DNA from: Planctomycetota bacterium | Lineage (GTDB): Bacteria; Planctomycetota; UBA1135; GCA-002686595 | Assembly (NCBI GenBank): GCA_016779225.1 | Contig: JADHNZ010000003.1 | Location: forward strand, 1 to 64,000 | Length of the DNA stretch: 64,000 bases | Reading direction: 5' to 3' | Shown: positions 17,386-24,329 of the stretch, in pieces | Numbering within the stretch: position 1 is the stretch's first letter | Layout: each line of letters begins with the position of its first letter | The notes under the pieces: generated by a model | What the model was told of the DNA's origin: nothing | Databases searched by the model: none | Seen by the model: only the letters and a program-made list of their open reading frames with translations | Made by a program: the position numbers and the translations under genes

Positions 17386-17421
17386 GTCAGTGGAGCCCGC
17401 CAGTGGAGCCCGACCACTGAC
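17386..17421. repeat. Paired direct and inverted short repeats upstream of the esterase gene
   Basis: The motif CAGTGGAGCCCG occurs twice in tandem (17388-17399, 17401-17412) and the segment is bounded by GTCAGTGG (17386-17393) and its exact inverse CCACTGAC (17414-17421). It lies about 150 nt upstream of the esterase start and could form a stem or bind a regulator; purpose unknown. Confidence 0.5.
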
Positions 17422-17489
17422 ATTCACCTCGTCGAAGCCCGGAGTGGAGGCCTAGCAGCAGAGCAGGCAGCCGCGGGGGCCTCGAGCAA

Positions 17490-17510
17490 CCGACCGAAGG
17501 ACCCGGTCGG
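17490..17510 (-). terminator. Hairpin downstream of tRNA-Val
   Basis: CCGACCG (17490-17496) pairs perfectly with CGGTCGG (17504-17510) over a 7-nt loop. It lies 18 nt beyond the tRNA 3' end on the minus strand. No T-run follows, so termination by this stem is only plausible. Confidence 0.4.
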
Positions 17511-17527
17511 GGAGGCGCAGCGCGCGG

Positions 17528-17603
<76 letters not shown>

Positions 17604-17680
17604 GGTGGGGCGGGGATCTTAGCGGCAGGGGGCCGCGGTCCGTCAAGGGGGCCCGCAGCGAATCGTGGGGCCCGTAGGGC

Positions 17681-19576
17681 TCAGCCCGGGACGCGCAGGG
17701 TCATGACCGCGCTGGGCTTGAACCCGATGCGGTGGGCGAAGGCCTCGACAGTCGCTCCCGGTGCGAGCTCGACGCGCGGGAGGGTGTCCCCGGGGCGCCA
17801 GCCCTCCTGGCCCGGGAGGCGCCAGCCAAGGGAGGCGCCGTCGGTCGCGCAGCGGAGGGTGGAGGCCCCGTCAGGCCCCGTCACGAGCGTGGGCTCCGCC
17901 GTCCGGGGCTGCCCCCCCGCGCTTGGCCACAGGCGCGTGCGCACCATCTCGAGCTCGGGCAGCAGGCCCAGGTCCCCGGTCTTGGCCATCCAGCCCTCGA
18001 GCGCCACGCGAAGCCGCGAGACGCGCTCCGCATGCTCGGGCGCGGCGGCGAGGTTGTGCACCTCGTGCGGATCGGAGTGCCGGTCGTAGAGTTCGAGGGG
18101 TGGCTTGACCCGGTCGATCATCTGCCACTGCTCCGGCCGATCGCCGCCGCGCTCCGCCAGGGCGTGCAGGTCTGGCATGAGCGGCACGCCCTCGGCGTAG
18201 GCCACAGGATAGAGGCGCGGCCGGTCGGTGAGGCCATTCCACACGAGGCGGTAGCGCCCGTCGGTGACGGCCCGCGTCCTGTCGAGCTCCGCGTCCATGC
18301 GATCCGCATGCAGGAACACGAAGGGCGGCGGCGGAGCGGCATGCGCACCGAGTACGGCGCGGCCGTCCATCCACCCGGGCGTGGCCAGCCCAGCAAGGGA
18401 CAGCACCGTCGGCCCGAGGTCGATGAAGCTCAGCAGGCGATCGGTCACGCCCGGAGCCAGGCCCGGCGCGCGGACCACGAGCGGGACATGGGTGCCGGAG
18501 GCGTAGATGGCGCGCTTGCCCCTGGGCAGCCCCACCCCGTGGTCCGTGAACCAGAACACGATGGTGCTGTCCGCGAGGCCGTCCTCCTCGAGCTGGTCGA
18601 GCAGGTTGCCCACCTGCCGGTCCATGGCGGCGATGTTGTCGTAGGTGCGCGCGAGGACCGCGCGCACGGCGGGCGTGTCGGGGTAGTACGGCGGCACCTC
18701 GACCTGGGCAGGATCCGTCACCTCGGGCTGCCGGCGAGTGCGCTCGAAGGTCCCGCTCTCGTGCGTGACCCCCAGGTTGAACACCGCGAAGAAGGGCTGC
18801 TCGGGGTTTGGGCGGTTGCGCCAGTGGGCCTTGCCTCCGCTCTGATCCCAGACGGTCGCCGGCGCCTTGAACTGATAGTCGGTCTTGGCGCGATTGGTGC
18901 ACCAGTACCCGGCGCTGCGCAGGAGCTCGGGGAAGCAGCGCACCTCCGGCGGCGGGGTGGCCTCGTAGCTCGGAATGCCGGCGTAGGCCTCAGGGTCCGC
19001 ATCCAGGCTGGCCTTGCTCGGGTTGCCGGTGCGCATGTGCATGGCACCGATACGAGTGGCGTAGCAGCCGGTGATGAGGGCCGCGCGCGCCGGCGCGCAA
19101 ACGGGAGTCGTGGCGTGGGCGTTCGTATAGCGCAGACCCTGCGCAGCGAGGGCATCCACCCGTGGCGTCTGGGCGACGGGGTCGCCGTAGCAGCCCAGCC
19201 AGGGAGACATGTCCTCCACGGTGATCCAGAGGATGTTGGGGCGCACGGGCCAGCCGCCCTCGGGCACCAGGGCGCTCCAGGCTGGGGAGGACTCGCGCGG
19301 GTCCTCCGGCCCTGCGGACCCCATGCCTCGAACCTGCGGCGTGCGCTCCGCCTCGGCTGCTGCCCCTGCCGGGGTCAGGACCGGCAACGCCGGGAGGGCG
19401 GCGCCGAGGGCTCCGACGGCGGCCTTGGGTCCGGCCCCGTGCAGCGCCGTTCCCTCCGCCGCCCCGCCAGCCGCGGCCCGCTCTTCGGGTCCTCCGCCGG
19501 GGACGAGGGCGAGTGAGGTCCCGGCGCCTGCGAGCGCGAGCCCGGCAAGCAGGGCCGCGGCGTGGTCCAGCCTCAT
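17681..19576 (-). CDS. Type I (formylglycine) sulfatase
   Basis: 631 residues. An N-terminal signal-like helix is followed by a low-complexity Ala/Gly stretch to about residue 105. The sulfatase domain then begins: RPNILWITVEDMSPWLGCYG supplies the metal-binding acid pair. TTPVCAPARAALITG contains the CxPxR signature with Cys160 as the residue to be converted to formylglycine, and IVFWFTDHGVGLPRGKR follows. It should hydrolyse sulfate esters outside the cytoplasm, most likely on sulfated polysaccharides. The modifying enzyme is not in the window. Its ATG overlaps the TGA of the ECF sigma gene (19573-19576), so the sigma factor and sulfatase are made together, an unusual direct pairing. Confidence 0.93.
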   Translation of the reverse strand: MRLDHAAALLAGLALAGAGTSLALVPGGGPEERAAAGGAAEGTALHGAGPKAAVGALGAALPALPVLTPAGAAAEAERTPQVRGMGSAGPEDPRESSPAWSALVPEGGWPVRPNILWITVEDMSPWLGCYGDPVAQTPRVDALAAQGLRYTNAHATTPVCAPARAALITGCYATRIGAMHMRTGNPSKASLDADPEAYAGIPSYEATPPPEVRCFPELLRSAGYWCTNRAKTDYQFKAPATVWDQSGGKAHWRNRPNPEQPFFAVFNLGVTHESGTFERTRRQPEVTDPAQVEVPPYYPDTPAVRAVLARTYDNIAAMDRQVGNLLDQLEEDGLADSTIVFWFTDHGVGLPRGKRAIYASGTHVPLVVRAPGLAPGVTDRLLSFIDLGPTVLSLAGLATPGWMDGRAVLGAHAAPPPPFVFLHADRMDAELDRTRAVTDGRYRLVWNGLTDRPRLYPVAYAEGVPLMPDLHALAERGGDRPEQWQMIDRVKPPLELYDRHSDPHEVHNLAAAPEHAERVSRLRVALEGWMAKTGDLGLLPELEMVRTRLWPSAGGQPRTAEPTLVTGPDGASTLRCATDGASLGWRLPGQEGWRPGDTLPRVELAPGATVEAFAHRIGFKPSAVMTLRVPG

Positions 19577-20247
19577 GCGCCGTCCCCGAGGACCCGGCGC
19601 AGCTTGTCCCCCAGCTTCGCCTCGGCGCGGCGCAGCATCATGCGCACGGCGTCCTCGGTCCGGCCACCCATGCGCTCACCCGCCTCGCGCAGGGGGAGGC
19701 CCTGGAAGAAGACCAGAGCGATGGCCTGCCGGTGCTCATCGGAGAGCTCCTTCAGGGCCTCGTGCAGGATGACGAAGGACTCGTCACGAGCCACCACGCG
19801 CGTCACGGACAGGTCGTCCGAGGGCAGCTCGAACGCGCCGCGCTCATCGTCTGCCGTCGCCTCGAGGGGGCGCTCCTTGGCGGTGTTGCGCTTGCCGGCG
19901 CTGTAGTACTCCGCCCGGTCGCGGATCTTGTTCTGCAGGATCGTCTGCAGCCAGCGCAGCAGCGAGCCCTCACCCCGGTACTCGTAGCGCTCGAAGTCAC
20001 GCGTCGCCTCGCGGAAGGTGGTCTGAGCCAGATCCACGGGCTCCTCCTTCGAGCGCAGCCGCGCGCCGAGCTTCTTCTGGGCCAGCTGCACCATGGTCTG
20101 GTGGTAGCGCGCAAAGAGCTCGTTCAGGGCATCGGCATCCCCGCTCTGGGCGCGCTCGACCAGGGCCGCGACCTCGTCGTCGGCCTGGAACTCCTCGGGC
20201 AGCTCGAGGCCCGGAGGCTCGGGGTTGGGTGCACCGTCGTGGGCCAT
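19573..20247 (-). CDS. ECF-type sigma-70 family RNA polymerase sigma factor
   Basis: 224 residues. Region 2 (about 25-105) reads DADALNELFARYHQTMVQLA, then EPVDLAQTTFREATRDFERY and SLLRWLQTILQNKIRDRAEYY. Region 4 (about 160-215) reads ELSDEHRQAIALVFFQGLPL, EAGERMGG and DAVRMMLRRAEAKLGDKLRR, a helix-turn-helix for the -35 element. Region 3 is missing, as in ECF sigmas. The start at 20247 (MAHDGAPNPEP) is preferred over in-frame starts in the basic upstream extension. No anti-sigma gene is adjacent; instead it is coupled to a sulfatase. Planctomycetes have many such orphan ECF sigmas. Confidence 0.93.
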   Translation of the reverse strand: MAHDGAPNPEPPGLELPEEFQADDEVAALVERAQSGDADALNELFARYHQTMVQLAQKKLGARLRSKEEPVDLAQTTFREATRDFERYEYRGEGSLLRWLQTILQNKIRDRAEYYSAGKRNTAKERPLEATADDERGAFELPSDDLSVTRVVARDESFVILHEALKELSDEHRQAIALVFFQGLPLREAGERMGGRTEDAVRMMLRRAEAKLGDKLRRVLGDGA

Positions 20248-20452
20248 ATGCGGGTCCGTCACAGGGCCTGCGGAGCGGCCCCCTCGAGAGCGGCGGGCCA
20301 CAGGCAGGTCGCGCGACGCAGGGCAGTCTACGCATGCGAGCGCATCGTGTTTGCGCCCGCACACCCGCGATGGCCCTCGTCCCGCTTCCAGGATCGCCGC
20401 GCAGCGGCGCTCCTGCGCCCCAAGGCAGCCTCCCTGCCCCCTTCGGGGGTCT

Positions 20453-20536
20453 GCTCGCGCCCTCCGGCGGCTTGCCTGCGCCGTCCGGCGGTCTGCCTGC
20501 GCCGTCCGGCGGTCTGCCTGCGCCGTCCGGCGGTGT
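20453..20536. repeat. Four-copy 21-bp tandem repeat between ligA and the ECF gene
   Basis: Three near-identical units with core GCCTGCGCCGTCCGGCGGTC lie at 20474-20494, 20495-20515 and 20516-20536, preceded by a diverged unit at 20453-20473. The array ends 3 nt from the ligA stop. A small CCCC-TTCG-GGGG hairpin (20438-20449) follows on the ligA-downstream side. The 291-nt gap 20248-20538 holds nothing else recognisable. Confidence 0.8.
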
Positions 20537-20538
20537 CC

Positions 20539-22749
20539 TCAGGCCTCCGCCGCTGCGTCCTCGAGGGGCTCGAGGCCGAGGCGCGCGCGGAAGTCGGGCT
20601 CCAGCAGGACCGTGACGCCCGCCTCCTCCGCCTTCTTCGCCTTGGAGCCGGGCTTCCCCCCCTGAACCAGGAAGTCCGTGCGCGCGCTCACGGAGGAGGC
20701 CACGCGGCCCCCGGCGTCCTCCACGAGCTTCTTCGCCTCCGCGCGGGTGGTGCCTACGAGGGTGCCGGTGAAGACCACCGACTTGCCCTCGAAGGCTCCG
20801 CCTCCCGCGGCCCGGTCGGGGTAGACCAGCTCCACTCCCCCGGTGAACAGGCGCTCGAGGAGGGCCTCGCTCTCCGGGCGTGCGAACCAGCCCACGATCT
20901 TCGCGGCGTCCTTGGGCCCGATCCCGTCCACCACCTGCAGGGCCTCCTCGTCCGCAGCGCGCAGCTCCTCGAGGCTCGCGAAGCTCCGTGCGAGGAGCTT
21001 CCCGGTCGCCTCGCCGAGGCCTGGGATCGACAGGGCCGCAAGGAACCGCGCAAAGGGTGCGCGCCGGCGCTCCTCCAGCTGGGCCATCAGGTTGCTCGCG
21101 CTCTTCTCACCCCAGCGCTCCAGCCCGACCAGCTGCTCCTGCGCGAGGTGAAAGAGGTCGCCCGGGCCCTCGATCAGGCCCTCGTCGAAGAGCTGCTGCA
21201 CGAGCTTCTCCCCAAGGGCCTCGATCTCGAGGCCGCTGCGCCCAGCGAAGTGCACGGTGCGCCCGACCCGCTGCGGTGGGCAGCCGTGGGTGTTGGGGCA
21301 CTGCACATACTTGCCCTCGCGCACGACCTCCGTGCCGCACGCGGGGCAGAGGTCCGGCATGGTGAAGGCCTCGGCCCAGCGCCAGGTCACCCCCGGGCGC
21401 ACGCGCGGCTCGCCGTCAAAGGCAAGGCCCTCCTGAGCGGGCGCGCCGGGCGCCGCCTCGTCCGGCCCCAGGCAGAGGGCCTCGGGCACGCGCTCGAGCC
21501 AGTCGGCAGGCGCCTTGCCCTTCGCCTTGCGCGTCACGCCGACGACCTGGGGGATGACATCTCCCGCGCGCTTGAGGGACACGCGATCTCCCGCACCAAG
21601 CCCCAACGCATGCACATGATCCTCGTTGTGCAGGGTGGTGTGGCGGACCACGACTCCCATCACCTCCACCGGATCGAGGTGAGCGCGCGGAGTCAGGCGG
21701 CCGTTCACGCCCACCTGGACCTCGATCGCGCGCAGGGTGGTCACAGCCTCGAGGGCGGCGAACTTGTGCGCGTACTGCCAGCGCGTCGTGCGCGCCGTGG
21801 TGCCCAGCCGGTCGCGCAGGTCGAGACGCTCGAGCTTGCACACGACGCCATCCACCTCGAACGGAAGCTCCGCGCGCCTCGACTCCAGGTCGGCGTGGTA
21901 GGCCAGGCAGGCCTCGAGCCCCTCGACCGTACGCCCGAAGCCCGAGTCGGGGAGCCCCCAGTCCGCAAGGGCGGCGGAGAGCTCGCGCTGGGTCTTGAAG
22001 GAGAGGTCCTGCTCCTCGCCCTCGGCTCCCTCCACCCGCGGAGCCGCATAGGTGTGGAACTCGAGCGGGTAGCGCGCCACCTCGAGGGGATCGTTGCGCC
22101 GGATGGCACCGGCGGTCGCGTTGCGCGGATTCGCGAGGCGGGCCTCTCCGCGGCCCTCCCGCTCGGCATTGAAGGCCTCGAAGCGCGCGCGCGCGATCAG
22201 CACCTCTCCCCGCACCTCGAGCAGCCGCGGCACGGGCCGCCGGCTGCCGTCGAGGGCCAGCGGCAGGTTGCGGATCGTGCGGAAGTTCGCCGTGACCTCC
22301 TCCCCCACGACGCCGTCACCGCGGGTCACCCCCCGCACCAGGCGCCCTTCCTCGTAGATCACCGAGGCGCTCACCCCGTCGAACTTGGGCTCACAGGACC
22401 AGGAGAGGACCTCGTCGGCCTCGAGGCCCAGGAAGCGCTGGATCTTCTCCACGAAGTCCTGCACCTCCTCCACGGCGAAGAGGGACTCGATGGAGAGCAT
22501 CGGCACCGCGTGCTCGACCTTGTCGAAGCCCTGGCCCTCGGGCAGGGCCGAGCCCACGCGCTGGGTCGGACTCTCGGGGACGACGAGCTCGGGGTGCTCC
22601 GCCTCTAGCCCCTTGAGCTCGCGGAAGAGGCCGTCGTACTCCGCATCCGACACCTCCTGCGCGCCCTCCACATAGTAGAGGCGGTCGTGACGCAGGAGCT
22701 CGGCGCGCAGCGCGGCGGCGCGCTCCATGACGGATCGAGGGAGGGGCAT
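20539..22749 (-). CDS. ligA: NAD-dependent DNA ligase LigA
   Basis: 736 residues, somewhat longer than typical LigA (about 670). Domain Ia with HDRLYYVEGAQEVSDAEYD binds the NMN part of NAD. The adenylation domain has the catalytic lysine at about residue 122 in CEPKFDGVSAS, plus RGDGVVGEEVT and FEVDGVVCKLE. The OB fold follows (KRAGDVIPQV), then a four-Cys zinc finger (CPACG and CPNTHGC), helix-hairpin-helix repeats (SIPGLGEATGKLLA, VDGIGPKDAAKIV) and a C-terminal BRCT domain (GKSVVFTGTL, AGGRVASSVSARTDFLV). It seals nicks in replication and repair. The extra length lies in the OB/Zn linker (about residues 415-450). Confidence 0.98.
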   Translation of the reverse strand: MPLPRSVMERAAALRAELLRHDRLYYVEGAQEVSDAEYDGLFRELKGLEAEHPELVVPESPTQRVGSALPEGQGFDKVEHAVPMLSIESLFAVEEVQDFVEKIQRFLGLEADEVLSWSCEPKFDGVSASVIYEEGRLVRGVTRGDGVVGEEVTANFRTIRNLPLALDGSRRPVPRLLEVRGEVLIARARFEAFNAEREGRGEARLANPRNATAGAIRRNDPLEVARYPLEFHTYAAPRVEGAEGEEQDLSFKTQRELSAALADWGLPDSGFGRTVEGLEACLAYHADLESRRAELPFEVDGVVCKLERLDLRDRLGTTARTTRWQYAHKFAALEAVTTLRAIEVQVGVNGRLTPRAHLDPVEVMGVVVRHTTLHNEDHVHALGLGAGDRVSLKRAGDVIPQVVGVTRKAKGKAPADWLERVPEALCLGPDEAAPGAPAQEGLAFDGEPRVRPGVTWRWAEAFTMPDLCPACGTEVVREGKYVQCPNTHGCPPQRVGRTVHFAGRSGLEIEALGEKLVQQLFDEGLIEGPGDLFHLAQEQLVGLERWGEKSASNLMAQLEERRRAPFARFLAALSIPGLGEATGKLLARSFASLEELRAADEEALQVVDGIGPKDAAKIVGWFARPESEALLERLFTGGVELVYPDRAAGGGAFEGKSVVFTGTLVGTTRAEAKKLVEDAGGRVASSVSARTDFLVQGGKPGSKAKKAEEAGVTVLLEPDFRARLGLEPLEDAAAEA

Positions 22750-22815
22750 GGCAGGAGGCTGCGGTGCGGTTCGAGGAGCTCCGGTCCCGGTGCTTGAGCG
22801 TTCTCCCAGGAAGCG

Positions 22816-22831
22816 GCCAGCGGCCGCTGGC
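22816..22831 (-). terminator. Perfect 16-bp palindrome/hairpin after cdd
   Basis: GCCAGCGGCCGCTGGC is fully self-complementary and can form a six-base stem with a GGCC loop. It lies between the cdd stop and the ligA start on the same strand. No T-run follows, so it may be a weak terminator or a protein-binding site. Confidence 0.4.
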
Positions 22832-22865
22832 AGAGGCCCGGGGATGGGGAGTTGGACGGCCCTCT

Positions 22866-23309
22866 CTAGGCCCCAGGATCCCCACTCGGGCGGGTCCTGT
22901 CCACGGCGAGGAAGCCCCCATCGAAGGCCCCCGGCAGGAGCTCACCGAGCCGGGCTCGACCCACGACCCCACCGCTCCCGACCCAGGCCACGGGCAGGTC
23001 CGGCGCGAACTCCGCAAGGACCTGACGGCACGCGCCGCAGGGCGGGACCACGGGCTCCTTCGCGAAGGCGATCACGAGGCCCTGGAAGGTGCGCGCGCCG
23101 AGGGTGACCGCGTGGGCCACGGCCGTCCGCTCGGCGCAGATCGTCAGCCCGAAGCTGGCGTTCTCGACATTGCAGCCCACATGGATCCGACCGTCGGCGT
23201 CGAGCAGAGCCGCCCCCACCGCATAGCCCGAGTAGGGCGCGTGCGCCTGAGCGAGGACCGCGCGGGCGGCCTCGACAAGACGATCCTCCTCAGGGATGGG
23301 CTCGGTCAT
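22866..23309 (-). CDS. cdd: Cytidine deaminase
   Basis: 147 residues, the usual size for the small tetrameric enzyme. It deaminates cytidine and deoxycytidine to uridine and deoxyuridine in pyrimidine salvage. Signature segments: HAPYSGYAVGAALLDADG, GCNVENASFGLTICAERTA with the zinc-ligand Cys and the proton-shuttling Glu of CAE, and VVPPCGACRQVLAEF with the other two zinc-ligand cysteines. The C-terminus runs slightly longer and Gly/Pro-rich. The gene lies upstream of ligA on the same strand, but a palindrome separates them. Confidence 0.96.
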   Translation of the reverse strand: MTEPIPEEDRLVEAARAVLAQAHAPYSGYAVGAALLDADGRIHVGCNVENASFGLTICAERTAVAHAVTLGARTFQGLVIAFAKEPVVPPCGACRQVLAEFAPDLPVAWVGSGGVVGRARLGELLPGAFDGGFLAVDRTRPSGDPGA

Positions 23310-23393
23310 GGAGGACGAGCATCCCGCGACCGAGCGAAGGGATCAACGCGTTCGGGCCGGAACCAAGGACCCCGCTGCAGATCGCCCCGGGGA

Positions 23394-23421
23394 GTCGCCC
23401 CCTGAGGAAGCGCGGGGCGAC
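23394..23421 (-). terminator. Hairpin downstream of the DUF669-like gene
   Basis: GTCGCCCC (23394-23401) pairs perfectly with GGGGCGAC (23414-23421) over a 12-nt loop, 39 nt after the DUF669-like stop on the minus strand. No T-tract. Confidence 0.45.
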
Positions 23422-23459
23422 AGCAGCTGCAGGATGCAGGTGCCCCAGAGCCCCGGCCA

Positions 23460-24029
23460 TCAGAAGGGCGAGTCCTCGAGGGTGCAGGCCCCCTCCGGGA
23501 TCGACAGGGCTGCCACTGGGCCTTGGCCCCGAGCACCGCCGGAGCCGGCGGACTCGGCCCGAGCCCCTCGGGGCGTGGCGTCGAGCGGGGCCGCCGGGGA
23601 GTCGCCACCCGAGCTTCCGAGCAGCGGCTGCGCCTCGGCAAGGCTGCGCCAGCCCGCGTAGGGAACGGTCAGCTGCTGACGGCGGATGCCCCGCTGCGGG
23701 TCCTCCCAGGTCTCCTCGGCCAGCTCCACGAGGGCACGACGGCCCACGAGCTCGCTCGGCTCGACGGCGAGGACGCCGTCCACCTCGAAGCCCAGGGCGG
23801 CTAGGACGCTGCGCACGCGGTGGACGCCGCGCTCGCTCCAGGTCAGGGAGTCCCACGCCGCGTGGCGCCCGGCGAGCTCGCCCTCGGCCACCTCGAGCCG
23901 CAGGCTCCAGCGGGGGGAGCCATCGCGGGCCTTGCCCTCGCGCACCTCGCGGATGCGACAGGGATAGGAGCCCTCGGGAACGGTGCGGAGATCGGTGGGG
24001 TCTTCGAGCTGGCTGAAGTCGTACTGCAT
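23460..24029 (-). CDS. DUF669-like protein (phage-type single-strand-DNA-associated family)
   Basis: 189 residues starting MQYDFSQLEDPTDLRTVPEG. The first 130 residues form a compact beta-rich domain with YPCRIREVREGKARDGSPRW, LRLEVAEGELAGRHAAWDSL and GVHRVRSVLAALGFEVDG, resembling DUF669. That family is best known from phage replication/recombination modules, where it is thought to bind single-stranded DNA. The last 55 residues are Gly/Ala/Ser-rich and end in an acidic tip, LEDSPF. An acidic, Phe-terminated tail is the classic protein-interaction tip of SSB proteins. No other phage genes are nearby. Neighbouring ligA and cdd fit a DNA-metabolism role, but this is inference. Confidence 0.6.
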   Translation of the reverse strand: MQYDFSQLEDPTDLRTVPEGSYPCRIREVREGKARDGSPRWSLRLEVAEGELAGRHAAWDSLTWSERGVHRVRSVLAALGFEVDGVLAVEPSELVGRRALVELAEETWEDPQRGIRRQQLTVPYAGWRSLAEAQPLLGSSGGDSPAAPLDATPRGARAESAGSGGARGQGPVAALSIPEGACTLEDSPF

Positions 24030-24180
24030 CGGGGAACCGGAGGTCAGCGGGGTGCGGCAGAGAAGGGCCGCGCACTCGCGGCCACGCACCCAGGACGCGC
24101 CCCGGCCTTCACGGTTGCAGAAAAAGTCCGCGACACGCCGAAGGCAGCCCCGCAGCCAGCTGAAGAGTCAACTCGGCAAG

Positions 24181-24260
24181 AGCCACCGCTCTGCATCAGG
24201 AGCCACCGCTCTGCGGCAAGAAACACCGCTCTGCGGCAAGAAACACCGCACCTCACAGCG
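24181..24260. repeat. 20-bp tandem repeat array upstream of the DUF669-like gene
   Basis: Four consecutive 20-bp units lie at 24181, 24201, 24221 and 24241 around the core CACCGCTCTGCGGCAAG. Units 2 and 3 differ in two positions; units 1 and 4 are more diverged. The preceding 20 nt ends in a similar CTCGGCAAG. Being 20 bp, the array is not a coding repeat and matches two DNA helical turns. The gap 24030-24329 otherwise shows nothing. Confidence 0.8.
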
Positions 24261-24329
24261 CGAGGGGTCGCTCGTGAAGCGGCCCAGGCGAGCGAATCCA
24301 CCGCGCGCGAGCACGCCCCAGGAGTTCCG

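Noticed and set aside
23460-24029. Prophage remnant
   Set aside because: Only a DUF669-like gene is seen; no integrase, terminase, capsid or attachment-site repeats nearby.
24181-24260. Possible CRISPR array
   Set aside because: The 20-bp units are directly contiguous with no spacers, and no cas genes are nearby.
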